Origin: a virus
Virus record (IMG/VR): IMGVR_UViG_3300047157_000197
Coordinates: 211,971-275,970 of that record
Reading direction: 5' to 3' (one strand)
DNA length: 64,000 bases
Each line of letters opens with the position of its first letter. Within the stretch, counting starts at the first letter, position 1. A model generated the notes under the pieces. The model did not search any database, was not told where the DNA came from, and worked only from the letters and a program-made list of their open reading frames with translations. Made by a program: the position numbers and the translations under genes. Positions 17,456-25,236 of the stretch are shown one piece after another.

Positions 17456-17668
17456 ATGTCAACAAAATTAAAACCAAGTTCTAAAGAATATCTTAGAGTT
17501 AACAACAAACTAACAAACAAATTTGTAATTAAACATTATACACCATCAGGTACATCAACTGAAGAATTGAAAAAACTTTACAATTCAGATTCATATAAAA
17601 GAAAAAAAGAATTAATTAGAAAAGAATTAGTGAAACGAGGAGCATGGGAAAACTTAAAGAAAAAATAA
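17456..17668 (+). CDS. Small conserved phage-type protein
   Basis: 70 residues, basic. KPSSKEYLRVNNK, HYTPSGTSTEELKKLY and ELVKRGAW resemble small proteins found beside structural genes of marine myoviruses, as far as memory allows. Its end overlaps the next gene by 25 bases. Function is unknown. Confidence 0.55.
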   Translation: MSTKLKPSSKEYLRVNNKLTNKFVIKHYTPSGTSTEELKKLYNSDSYKRKKELIRKELVKRGAWENLKKK

Positions 17669-17829
17669 TTGAAAAAGGAAGTGGTTTAGTTGCTAAATCA
17701 AAAACTAAAAAACAATTAGAAAAAGTATTACCAAAACCTTTGGCCAAACAAATATCAAAAAAAGTTGGTAAAGGGGTAGAATCAATTACATCTAAGGCAA
17801 TTGATTTGTGGAATAAATTTAGTAAATAA
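17644..17829 (+). CDS. Small Lys-rich helical protein
   Basis: 61 residues, about one quarter Lys, with no hydrophobic segment long enough for a membrane. It could bind nucleic acid or be a packaged internal protein. It is placed between a small phage protein and the PAP2 phosphatase gene. No family is recognised. Confidence 0.5.
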   Translation: MGKLKEKIIEKGSGLVAKSKTKKQLEKVLPKPLAKQISKKVGKGVESITSKAIDLWNKFSK

Positions 17830-17840
17830 ACATAACTATA

Positions 17841-17848
17841 TATTTATA
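17841..17848 (+). promoter_or_regulatory. Class II motif TATTTATA
   Basis: The octamer ends 5 bases before the ATG of the PAP2 phosphatase gene at 17854, in a 24-base intergenic gap. Confidence 0.4.
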
Positions 17849-17853
17849 GTAGT

Positions 17854-18501
17854 ATGTTCATATTCACAGAAGAAAATATAAAAGATATTAAGAATGCCGT
17901 TTACACAACAGATGGTATAAAGGATAAGCATGTGAAAAAGATTGAAGGAATCAAAGATGGTTTGTTCAAAGATTTTAATTACTCTAAATACAAAGTAAAA
18001 AATCCCCCTAAAAATAATTCAATGGTAGTTTATAATGAACTACAATTCTTAAAAGATTTACCAGAAGATGATGCATATGTTGAAGAACATGATGATATTG
18101 AAAAAGTATTTGAGCAAGTTTGTAAAGAAAACAACGTAGAATATCCAAAGGAACTCGTAGAGAGTTTAATCAAATCAGCCGCTGGTATTATATTAGATTT
18201 AAAATATCACTATAATAGACCAAGACCATTTCAACTTTCTAGCCATTATAATATTAAATTAGGTGAAAAAGTATTGGAATCAATGAAAACACCATCATAC
18301 CCATCAGGACATTCAGCACAAGGTATTTTAGTAGGGAAGGTACTACAAACTAAATTACCAATCAATACAGATGCCTTTTTGGAAGCAGGAAAACGAATAT
18401 CATATAGTAGAAATATAGGAAGAGCACACTATCCATCTGATTCAAGAATGGGTGAGATTATTGGTGATGTTATGTTTAACCATATAAAGCACAAGATTTA
18501 A
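17854..18501 (+). CDS. PAP2-family (class A acid) phosphatase
   Basis: 215 residues. The three signature motifs of the PAP2/vanadium-haloperoxidase superfamily are visible: KYHYNRPRP (~K-x6-RP), PSYPSGHS (catalytic helper His) and SRNIGRAHYPSD (nucleophile His in SR-x5-H-x3-D). There is no signal peptide or membrane helix, so this is a soluble form. Soluble PAP2 proteins are known in marine T4-like phages, where their role is unclear; lipid or nucleotide phosphate release is possible. Confidence 0.82.
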   Translation: MFIFTEENIKDIKNAVYTTDGIKDKHVKKIEGIKDGLFKDFNYSKYKVKNPPKNNSMVVYNELQFLKDLPEDDAYVEEHDDIEKVFEQVCKENNVEYPKELVESLIKSAAGIILDLKYHYNRPRPFQLSSHYNIKLGEKVLESMKTPSYPSGHSAQGILVGKVLQTKLPINTDAFLEAGKRISYSRNIGRAHYPSDSRMGEIIGDVMFNHIKHKI

Positions 18502-18524
18502 ATAATTATTTACAAATACTTTTA

Positions 18525-18532
18525 TACTTATA
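18525..18532 (+). promoter_or_regulatory. Class II motif TACTTATA
   Basis: Variant octamer 25 bases before the start at 18558, with an AAGGAA ribosome-binding site between them. Confidence 0.4.
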
Positions 18533-18557
18533 TAGTATAGAACATTAAGGAATTAAT

Positions 18558-19163
18558 ATGAAATTATCAGAATTTAAAGAAGCAGTTAAAAATGTACTTA
18601 GAGAAAGAAGTATAAATGCTATCTCAAAACTACAACAAAGAAATATTGAGAATATTGCATCTGCATTAGAGTTCTACAAAAAGAACAAACATACCGATAA
18701 AAAAGAACCATTTATCAAATTACTTAAAAAACTAGGTAAAGAGAAAGCAGCTCTAGCAAAAGAACTTGATATGAAAGTTAGTGGTATGTACAAAAACGCA
18801 GAGTATAAAGGAGAATCAGTAAACGAAGGAAGTGATATATACATTAACAACAGAATTCAAATTACTAAATTTTCTGGTGGTAAAGACGGTAAACTGATTC
18901 AAATTAACGCACCAAAAATACAAGGTTCTGGTGACCATATTATTATGAAGATAGATGATTTTAAAAAAATGTTAAAAAAATCATCTAACTTATTAAAACA
19001 AGTACAAGAATCAGTAAACGAAGGACCATCTTCTGAAGAAAAAAGAATTGCAATGTTAGCAGTTAAGAAACAAGCTAAATACAGAAATGTAAGTTTATCT
19101 CAAGCAATTCAAGACCAAATAAATGCATTAGAAGAATTAAAAAGACAATATAAAGGAAAGTAG
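18558..19163 (+). CDS. Putative internal head or virion-associated protein
   Basis: 201 residues, Lys-rich, no membrane segment. The N-terminus MKLSEFKEAVKNVLRE resembles capsid-targeting leaders of T4 internal proteins. The motif ESVNEG occurs twice (around residues 89 and 153), each time between likely domains, and could be a protease processing site like that of T4 gp21 (after a Glu). Residues 1-85 are helical; ~95-140 are strand-like (RIQITKFSGGKDG). It shares TAGTG with the next gene. Function is unknown. Confidence 0.55.
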   Translation: MKLSEFKEAVKNVLRERSINAISKLQQRNIENIASALEFYKKNKHTDKKEPFIKLLKKLGKEKAALAKELDMKVSGMYKNAEYKGESVNEGSDIYINNRIQITKFSGGKDGKLIQINAPKIQGSGDHIIMKIDDFKKMLKKSSNLLKQVQESVNEGPSSEEKRIAMLAVKKQAKYRNVSLSQAIQDQINALEELKRQYKGK

Positions 19164-19495
19164 TGATTAAACTAAAAAACATATTATCTGAAAGTAAAGT
19201 AGAATTAGGTAAAGTTTATTCTAATCCTTATGCAACTGCATTCAAACCACAAAATACGATTAAAGAAGAAGAGATAAAAGAAGATGACCATGAAGTAGGT
19301 ATGGGATTATCATCCTTAAAATCATCTGTTCGTTCCGCTAAAATCATATATACTAATATCAAAAAACGTAACATTGAAGATTTAGATGGTTGGGTTCAAG
19401 AGAAAATGACCTTAGCATCCGATTATCTTAAGAGTGTTGCTGATTACATGGAAGATTTAGACGAATACGATAAAGATGGAACAAATACTAACTAA
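19163..19495 (+). CDS. Putative internal head protein with capsid-targeting-like N-terminus
   Basis: 110 residues from GTG 19163, overlapping the preceding TAG. The N-terminus IKLKNILSESK matches the leader shared by proteins at 20634, 20960 and 24010; L-S-E would fit the L/I-x-E cleavage rule of T4 gp21. The C-terminal part (VRSAKIIYTNIKKRNIEDL, then a helix ending DYMEDLDEYD) resembles small conserved proteins of marine myoviruses. It is soluble and acidic. Confidence 0.6.
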   Translation: MIKLKNILSESKVELGKVYSNPYATAFKPQNTIKEEEIKEDDHEVGMGLSSLKSSVRSAKIIYTNIKKRNIEDLDGWVQEKMTLASDYLKSVADYMEDLDEYDKDGTNTN

Positions 19496-19508
19496 TCATA
19501 ATCACATA

Positions 19509-20113
19509 ATGGAATTATTAGGAGCATTTTTAACCGGTGTAGTGGGACCAGTATTATATTTACTAATTAGTAGATATTTACAGAAACAAAAAGAAAAGAC
19601 TAGAGATATCGTAAAAGAAAATATTCAAGTGTTTCCTTAATTTCAAATGAACTTGAAGAAATCAGAGAAGAATTCAAAGGAGATAGAGTTTGGATTGCTC
19701 AGTTTCATAATGGTGGTAACTTCTACCCCACAGGTAAATCAATCCAAAAATTCTCAATATTCTATGAAGTAACCAAAATTGGTATATCTTCGGTATCTCA
19801 TACCTTTAATAATATACCTTGTTCACTTTACCCTAAAACATTTGAACATACAATGGATGGAAATAATATTTATATTCCAGATTTCAAAGACCCTAAAATT
19901 GCAACCTATGGATTAAAAGGAGCAGCAGAATCTGTTGGTACAAAATCTACATACTTAGTACCACTATTTACCTTAGATGATAAGTACATCGGAAACATAG
20001 GAATTGATTATGTTAGTAAGAAAAAGAAAATGACCAAAGATGATTGGGAACATTTCCAAATCAAAGCTGGTAGAATAGCAGGATATATTTCAAACCACTT
20101 ATCTGCTAACTAA
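19509..20113 (+). CDS. Membrane-anchored GAF-domain-like protein, frameshifted
   Basis: Two frames make one protein. The 5' part (19509-19640) encodes a membrane helix and a basic linker; its frame stops at 19640. Reading resumes one frame over near 19634 and runs to 20113. The join is in a TTT run, where one missing T would restore the frame. The main part (RVWIAQFHNGGNFYPTGKS ... TYLVPLFTLDDKYIGNIGID) resembles a GAF sensor domain. The open frame remains intact for ~155 codons after the shift, so decay is recent or the shift is a sequence error. Confidence 0.6.
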
Positions 20114-20121
20114 AATACCCT

Positions 20122-20129
20122 TATTTATA
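20122..20129 (+). promoter_or_regulatory. Class II motif TATTTATA
   Basis: Lies after the GAF-like gene and 35 bases upstream of a class I promoter, so the protease gene at 20216 may have two promoters. Confidence 0.35.
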
Positions 20130-20163
20130 CTCATTATAAACTACAAAAATAATCCACTTTTTA

Positions 20164-20195
20164 TTAGGTTTTCTCGTTTATTTTCACTATATTTA
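20164..20195 (+). promoter_or_regulatory. Class I promoter
   Basis: TTAGGT (20164-20169), 18 bases, TATATTTA (20188-20195). The region downstream to about 20205 is nearly identical to that of the promoter at 35593, so these two promoters are close relatives. Confidence 0.7.
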
Positions 20196-20215
20196 CTATG
20201 TAAATAATCTAAAGT

Positions 20216-20605
20216 ATGACTGAGAAAGAAGTCCAAAAAATAATCAACGAAGTTTATCCAAAGATAGAGAAACATTATGGTTACTCTAAATTTATATCAG
20301 AGTGTACTCCTTATGTAGAAACTCATTATAATATCTATGCTAGATATAGTGGTGAACCTGAAGCTAGAGGTGAACAAGATGATTGTCATGCTGAATTTGA
20401 TAGAACTGATAATAGTATTGTTATCTATTGGCCTAATATGAAAAATAGAAAACATATAATTCAAACTTTAGTTCACGAATACCAACATTACCTACAATCA
20501 CCATCTTGGTTCAAAAGATATTATGATATGGGATATGATTATGGTAATCATCCTTACGAAGTTCAAGCGTATGGTGAAGAAAAGAATTGGGTTCTTTTTA
20601 AATAA
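20216..20605 (+). CDS. Zinc metalloprotease-like protein (HExxH)
   Basis: 129 residues. LVHEYQHYLQSP near residue 88 is an HExxH zinc-protease motif, and HPYEVQAYGEE some 25 residues later supplies a plausible third ligand Glu. The small size fits SprT/ImmA-type minimal gluzincins found in phages. The N-terminal part (EVQKIINEVYPKIEKHYGY) is helical. It has its own class I promoter. The substrate is unknown. Confidence 0.68.
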   Translation: MTEKEVQKIINEVYPKIEKHYGYSKFISECTPYVETHYNIYARYSGEPEARGEQDDCHAEFDRTDNSIVIYWPNMKNRKHIIQTLVHEYQHYLQSPSWFKRYYDMGYDYGNHPYEVQAYGEEKNWVLFK

Positions 20606-20607
20606 TA

Positions 20608-20615
20608 TATTTATA
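20608..20615 (+). promoter_or_regulatory. Class II motif TATTTATA
   Basis: Located 18 bases before the start at 20634, with a GGAG site in between. Confidence 0.42.
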
Positions 20616-20633
20616 CACAAATAGGAGAACATT

Positions 20634-20960
20634 ATGATAACATTAAAATCAATATTAGAAGATGCTAAAATCAATACAAAGATTGATGAAGCAAACGATA
20701 CATACTTTAAATCTTTTACAGATGCAGTAGAATTCGCTAGAAAAGCTACTGAAAAAAGAGGATTCACAATCGATGAAGATGATTGGCAATCTCAAATTGC
20801 TTTTGGTGGTAAGTATTCTCGTTCAAGGCCTTCTAAAGGTAAAACGAATTCATTTACAGTAGGGTTACTTAAAAAAGGTAAACCACAAAGAAAATCATTA
20901 CAAATCTCTGTATTTGGTATGGATAGTGGTTCTTATGAATTAACCCACTACATTAACTAA
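20634..20960 (+). CDS. Putative internal head protein with capsid-targeting-like N-terminus
   Basis: 108 residues. The N-terminus ITLKSILEDAK belongs to the shared leader type. The remainder (FTDAVEFARKATEKRGFTI, GKTNSFTVGLLKKGKPQRK, SYELTHYIN) looks like a conserved small domain known from marine T4-like phages. A good GGAG site precedes ATG 20634. Its stop and the next start overlap (TAATG). Confidence 0.62.
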   Translation: MITLKSILEDAKINTKIDEANDTYFKSFTDAVEFARKATEKRGFTIDEDDWQSQIAFGGKYSRSRPSKGKTNSFTVGLLKKGKPQRKSLQISVFGMDSGSYELTHYIN

Positions 20961-21214
20961 TGATTAAATTAAAAGATATGATAAGTAGAAGTTTATTTGT
21001 TGAATCAAAGAAACTCAGAGTTTTTGACTTTGATGATACTTTGGTTAAAACAACTTCGTTTATTTATATTACTAATGGTGATAAGAAAAAGAAACTTACA
21101 CCAGGTCAATATGCAGTTTACAATGAGAAGCCTGGTGATGAATTTGATTTCTCAGATTTCCAAAAAGTACAAGACCCAAAAGAAATTAAAAAGATAACTA
21201 AACGTTTTTCGTAG
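20960..21214 (+). CDS. HAD-like phosphatase, N-terminal part (frameshifted)
   Basis: 84 residues. After a shared-type leader (IKLKDMISRSLFVESKK) comes LRVFDFDDTLVKT, the HAD nucleophile motif DxDxT/V. The frame ends at 21214 because of a TTTTT run at 21205-21209; removing one T joins it to the reading frame of 21210-21506, which supplies the other HAD motifs. Together they would make a ~180-residue phosphatase or polynucleotide-phosphatase-like enzyme carrying a putative capsid-targeting leader. Confidence 0.6.
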   Translation: MIKLKDMISRSLFVESKKLRVFDFDDTLVKTTSFIYITNGDKKKKLTPGQYAVYNEKPGDEFDFSDFQKVQDPKEIKKITKRFS

Positions 21215-21506
21215 AATCGTAAAAAGTAGTGGTGGTGATGGAGTTCACATCCTAACTGCCAGAGCAGCATACAAACCGATAAGACAATATCTAAAAGATA
21301 TCGGTATTAACATGAGTAAAATATATGTAACCGCATTAGCATCTAACAATCCAAAAGATAAAGCAGATTGGATTGAAGATAAGATTGATAATGAAGGATA
21401 TGATGATGTATATTTTGCTGATGATTCCAAAAAGAACGTTGAAGCAACTAAAAAAATGTTAAGAAAAAAAAATATTAAGTTTAGAGTTCAACTGATAAAA
21501 CATTAA
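21210..21506 (+). pseudogene. HAD-like phosphatase, C-terminal part (out of frame)
   Basis: Continuation of the preceding gene in the next frame. VHILTARAAYKPIRQYL contains HAD motif II (LTAR), NNPKDKADWIEDKI a conserved lysine, and DVYFADDSKKNVEAT the acidic motif (ADDS). An internal ATG at 21312 could start a shorter product, but this would lack motif II. The clean frame suggests a sequence error or very recent mutation. Confidence 0.6.
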
Positions 21507-21545
21507 GTTCGGTATGATTATTGAACTATATACTAAATAAATCTA

Positions 21546-21553
21546 TATTTATA
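21546..21553 (+). promoter_or_regulatory. Class II motif TATTTATA
   Basis: The octamer ends 3 bases before the lipoprotein start at 21557. No ribosome-binding site fits between, so a leaderless message is possible. Confidence 0.42.
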
Positions 21554-21556
21554 AAT

Positions 21557-22495
21557 ATGAGACACCTAATATACATACTGTGGGTGTTGTTACTTACATC
21601 TTGTGGTACAACATACCAACTATCAACAATCAATCACGACCCAATCTATACATCTGATGGAACAGAAATCCAATTTGATGTAGTAGATAACGAATTTCAA
21701 TTAGCAAGAAAGTTCAGAACAGATGATAAATTCCGATGGGATTTTGCACAATTTGCAATGAAACAAGACCTAAGATGGAACTATGATTTCTATTTCAATA
21801 ATAGAATGTACAGAAGTCCATATGCATCACCATTTGATTTCTATTGGAACTCACATAACTATTGGTGGAATTGGGCAACTAATTCACATTTCAATATGGG
21901 ATTCAATCATTGGGATAGATTTGGATTCTATGGATATGGTAGTTCTTTTGGATATTATGGATTCAATAGATATGGTTGGAACAATGGTTACTATGGTAAT
22001 GGTTGGGGATACAGACAGAGAATGAATGATTATGCATGGAGAAATAGAAATAGAACAAATACAGCTTATGTAGTTGGTAGAAGAAGTTCAAACAATGTTG
22101 TAGTTGGTAATAGAACTAACGTAATAAAAGATAGAGTTATTATTAATAGAAACAAACCTAGACTGGTTGTTGATAAGGATGTAGTTATTGATAGAGCAAT
22201 TATCAAACTTAAACGAAATAACAACAACATCAGAGTTTACGAAAACCCTAATAACGTTCCTAATAAAATTATAATAAGAAATAATAACAACAGTAAACCT
22301 GTTAGAAATTATAATAGACCAGAGAACAATAGAAATAACTTTAACAGAAATAATAATACAAGACCAAGTAGAACTTACACACCTCCATCAAGAAGTTCTT
22401 CACCACCTGTGATTAGTAGACCTCCAACAAGAAGTTCTAATCCACCTGTGATTAGTAGAGGTAGTGGTGGTAGTAGAGGTTCTGTAAAGAATTAG
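21557..22495 (+). CDS. Asn/Tyr/Gly-rich outer lipoprotein
   Basis: 312 residues from ATG 21557, chosen because the lipoprotein signal (RHLIYILWVLLLTSCG, Cys16) then sits at the very N-terminus; the in-frame ATG at 21521 would spoil it. The mature part runs from a short globular region (DGTEIQFDVVDNEFQLAR) into a Trp/Tyr/Phe/Asn-rich stretch, then Asn/Arg/Val repeats and a Pro/Ser/Arg tail (PPVISR twice). Such lipoproteins occur in Bacteroidetes chromosomes. Here one sits between putative virion genes, which suggests a phage-encoded change of the host envelope. Confidence 0.62.
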   Translation: MRHLIYILWVLLLTSCGTTYQLSTINHDPIYTSDGTEIQFDVVDNEFQLARKFRTDDKFRWDFAQFAMKQDLRWNYDFYFNNRMYRSPYASPFDFYWNSHNYWWNWATNSHFNMGFNHWDRFGFYGYGSSFGYYGFNRYGWNNGYYGNGWGYRQRMNDYAWRNRNRTNTAYVVGRRSSNNVVVGNRTNVIKDRVIINRNKPRLVVDKDVVIDRAIIKLKRNNNNIRVYENPNNVPNKIIIRNNNNSKPVRNYNRPENNRNNFNRNNNTRPSRTYTPPSRSSSPPVISRPPTRSSNPPVISRGSGGSRGSVKN

Positions 22496-22513
22496 TTAAT
22501 ATTAATTTCTTTA

Positions 22514-22521
22514 TATTTATA
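22514..22521 (+). promoter_or_regulatory. Class II motif TATTTATA
   Basis: 20 bases before the start at 22541, with an AAAGGAAA site between. Confidence 0.42.
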
Positions 22522-22540
22522 TAGGTAAAGGAAATACCAT

Positions 22541-24007
22541 ATGTCAAGATTAAAAAAAGAAATCCTAAATAAACTTAAAGAGTATGCCGGTAAGATGGGT
22601 AAAGACCATCTAGGTGGTGATGATATTGAATCCCCAAAAAAAGGTGGGTTAAGAGATTTTGATGGATACGATAACGTAGACTACAATCAAGATATGCCAA
22701 TGGATGAAATGCAGGTTGTAAACAAAGCAACAGGTAAAGATATTACCAAGCACGTTTTAGCTTTATTATCGGGTAAAATTGATAAGAAAAAGTTTGAAAA
22801 ACTTACTGGTCTAAAAAAAGAATCAGTAAACGAAGTTGGAGTAAATGTTTGGTATTTTTACAAAAAAGCTAACAAAAATAAGAATAAGTTTTTTAAGATG
22901 TTATCTGATTTTCGTAAAAAACATAGTGATACTGCATGGATAAAGATGTTAAATTATGCTCTTGAGGATTTTAATGAAAATCCAAAGAAGTATAAAACAA
23001 TTGATGATAAACAAAATATATTATTTAAAAACCTTCAAAACAATAAAAAAGTATATGAGGGTATGATGTCTACAATAGACCAAATCAGACAAGATTCAAA
23101 AGATGTTAGAGATTTCGTAAAGAACGTATTTAAGGATAGAGAATTTAAAAAGATGAGTAATGATAAAGATTTCATTAAGTATCTTAAATCTATCTATGAA
23201 GGTACTACAAATGAAGATGGTCATCCACAAAATTGGATGAGTGGTAGAACTTCTGATTACCATACTGCACTAAGAGGTAAGAATAAAGATTATAGTGGTG
23301 GTACTAACTTTAAAAAAAAGAATCATGGTCAACCAGATGTTGAAGAAGATGATGAGGACCAAGAAACTAACCATCTGAGTAATAAACAAACTCATATAAA
23401 ATCTCCATTAAAAATGGCAGAGAGTGGAAAAAAAAAATCCGATAAGAACTACAAAGATTGGAAAAGTAGTAGATTAAGAAAAGAAATATCTAAAAAACTT
23501 AAAGAATACGGTCAAAGATTAGATTTATCATTTATAGAAGATGAAGAAGCTAAGTTAGATGGAACATATCCATCAACTGATGCAATTGATAGAGATATTG
23601 ATGAAACTGCTAAAAGAGATTACAAAGATGAGTACAAGAAATTTCAATCATCAAAGAAATCAAAGAAATACAGAGCGGAATTAAATAAGTACAATAGACA
23701 AAAGGGTACTTATGGTAATGGTGATGGTAAAGATGCTTCACATAAAGGTGGGAAGATAGTAGGTTTTGAATCTGCATCTAAAAATCGTGGCAGAAAAGAA
23801 AAGAGTAGGTTAAAGAAAGAATCAATTACACTAGATGAAATCGGTATATTTCCTGTAAACAATTACCTTAAAGGTATGATTCCACGAAACATGATGGATA
23901 CTACAACAAGACAGAAAAAAGAAAGATTAAAATCAACTATAAATGATTTGAAAAGTACGTTAAATCATTTTTGGAAATCACATGATATACCATATAGGAT
24001 AAAATAA
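22541..24007 (+). CDS. Large Lys-rich putative virion-internal protein with leader repeats
   Basis: 488 residues, highly charged, no membrane segment. The leader SRLKKEILNKLKEYAGKMG recurs at about residue 311 as SRLRKEISKKLKEYG and again near residue 425 as SRLKKESITLDE. ESVNE occurs near residue 97, immediately after LTGLKK. This reads like a polyprotein or fused internal proteins, each with a targeting-type leader and a possible protease site. One part (residues ~100-160) is helical with many aromatics. Function is unknown. Confidence 0.55.
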   Translation: MSRLKKEILNKLKEYAGKMGKDHLGGDDIESPKKGGLRDFDGYDNVDYNQDMPMDEMQVVNKATGKDITKHVLALLSGKIDKKKFEKLTGLKKESVNEVGVNVWYFYKKANKNKNKFFKMLSDFRKKHSDTAWIKMLNYALEDFNENPKKYKTIDDKQNILFKNLQNNKKVYEGMMSTIDQIRQDSKDVRDFVKNVFKDREFKKMSNDKDFIKYLKSIYEGTTNEDGHPQNWMSGRTSDYHTALRGKNKDYSGGTNFKKKNHGQPDVEEDDEDQETNHLSNKQTHIKSPLKMAESGKKKSDKNYKDWKSSRLRKEISKKLKEYGQRLDLSFIEDEEAKLDGTYPSTDAIDRDIDETAKRDYKDEYKKFQSSKKSKKYRAELNKYNRQKGTYGNGDGKDASHKGGKIVGFESASKNRGRKEKSRLKKESITLDEIGIFPVNNYLKGMIPRNMMDTTTRQKKERLKSTINDLKSTLNHFWKSHDIPYRIK

Positions 24008-24009
24008 TA

Positions 24010-24330
24010 ATGATAAAACTTACATCTATACTTAACGAAGGAAAGATATTATTACAATCTAAAGATAAGAATGCTGAATTACCATCAGTATTTCCTGATT
24101 TTTTAGTACACGCTAAAGAACATAATGTAATACAATTTATTCCAAGAAAATCAGTTGATTTAGATAAAATAGACCAATTGGGTAATATATCAAAAGATGA
24201 TATCACTAAACAATTAGCTAGTTGGGCTGAAAAGAAAACAAAAATCAAATATAAACCATTTAACGATTTCCAAGGAGCAGGATATGGAATTCGTATAGAT
24301 ATGGATTACATTGGAAAAAAACTTAAATAA
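24010..24330 (+). CDS. Putative internal head protein with capsid-targeting-like N-terminus
   Basis: 106 residues. IKLTSILNEGK is the shared leader, with L-N-E followed by Gly as a good candidate cleavage site. The mature part ends with GAGYGIRIDMDYIGKKL. It lies two bases after the large Lys-rich protein gene and directly before the endolysin gene. Confidence 0.58.
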   Translation: MIKLTSILNEGKILLQSKDKNAELPSVFPDFLVHAKEHNVIQFIPRKSVDLDKIDQLGNISKDDITKQLASWAEKKTKIKYKPFNDFQGAGYGIRIDMDYIGKKLK

Positions 24331-24340
24331 GGAGAATCAA

Positions 24341-24829
24341 ATGGCAATAGTACCAAAAGGAATCGTAGTACATAGTATGGGTGAGTATCTTCAATGGGAA
24401 GGTGAATGGATAACAGCTCATGAATTTTTAAAAGAATTGAAACTCTCAGTTCATGGATTTATACATCCTGATGGTAAATATGAAAAGATGATTTCATCAC
24501 CTGGTAAAGCATCTCATGCTGGTAAATCAGAATGGAATGGATTACAACATTTAAACTCACATTATTTAGGATTTGAATTGTTAGTACCTGGTAAACAAAC
24601 GTATGGTTCGTTTTTAAAGGCAATAGAACAAGAAGGTACTTATACTGAAGAACAATTTAAATCATCAGTAGATACAGTAAAATGGTGGATGAAAGAATAT
24701 AATATCCCTGCAGAAAATGTAGTAAGACATTCTGATTGTAGTGGAGACCATGTAAGAGGAAGTGGAAAAGGAAAAGTAGACCCTGGCTCTGCATTTGATT
24801 GGGAACGATTTAAGAAAGAAATTTCATAA
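24341..24829 (+). CDS. N-acetylmuramoyl-L-alanine amidase endolysin
   Basis: 162 residues of the amidase_2 (PGRP-like) fold. KGIVVHSMGEYL starts the domain with the first zinc His, SSPGKASHAGKSEW supplies the conserved SHAG-type segment, NSHYLGFELL the GxE region, and VVRHSDCSGDHVRGSGKGKVDPG has the second His and the Cys/Asp ligand zone near K-x-DPG. GGAG is six bases before ATG 24341, which I prefer to 24311. It should cut the amide between N-acetylmuramic acid and the peptide at lysis. A holin-like gene follows. Confidence 0.85.
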   Translation: MAIVPKGIVVHSMGEYLQWEGEWITAHEFLKELKLSVHGFIHPDGKYEKMISSPGKASHAGKSEWNGLQHLNSHYLGFELLVPGKQTYGSFLKAIEQEGTYTEEQFKSSVDTVKWWMKEYNIPAENVVRHSDCSGDHVRGSGKGKVDPGSAFDWERFKKEIS

Positions 24830-24886
24830 ATTTTTATATATATAAGTAATAAAGGTTACAACTCACATTTAAGGAGGAGTAATACA

Positions 24887-25217
24887 ATGATTGATAAAGA
24901 ATTAGAGAAAGCAAATACCAGTCATCCAGCAGATACAAACGGTGATGGTAAAGTATCTAAAGAAGAACACGATATGTATCTTGAATTCAAGAGAAAAGAA
25001 CTTGAAGATAAAGATGCTATGAGAGATGCACAACGTAGAATGGCATGGTTTGCCTTAATTGGTATGTTACTATATCCATTCGCAGTTGTAATCGCTTCAG
25101 TAAGTGGTGTGGAACAAGCATCAACTATACTTGGTGATATGGCAAGCTACATATTTTGTTTCAGTTGCAGCAATAGTTGCAGCATTCTTTGGTACACAAG
25201 CGTACTCAAGTAAATAA
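24887..25217 (+). CDS. EF-hand holin-like membrane protein (frameshifted)
   Basis: About 109 residues if one extra T in the TTTT run at 25154-25157 is removed; as written the frame ends at 25213 with an unlikely Cys-rich tail. DTNGDGKVSKEE is a canonical EF-hand calcium loop. Two membrane helices follow (WFALIGMLLYPFAVVIASVSG and, after correction, YIFVSVAAIVAAFFGTQAY). AAGGAGGAG precedes the start. The position straight after the amidase and the size fit a holin, with calcium binding as an unusual addition. Confidence 0.68.
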
Positions 25218-25236
25218 AGTTATAAAATTATAAAAA

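Noticed and set aside
17841-17848. T4 late promoter TATAAATA
   Set aside because: The octamer in front of the genes is TATTTATA, which is the reverse complement. On the coding strand it does not match the T4 late promoter, so only a phage-specific class is proposed.
21205-21215. Programmed frameshift in the HAD gene
   Set aside because: TTTTTC is not preceded by a clear slippery heptamer and no downstream stimulatory hairpin is seen; four other genes show similar homopolymer shifts, which favours sequence error.
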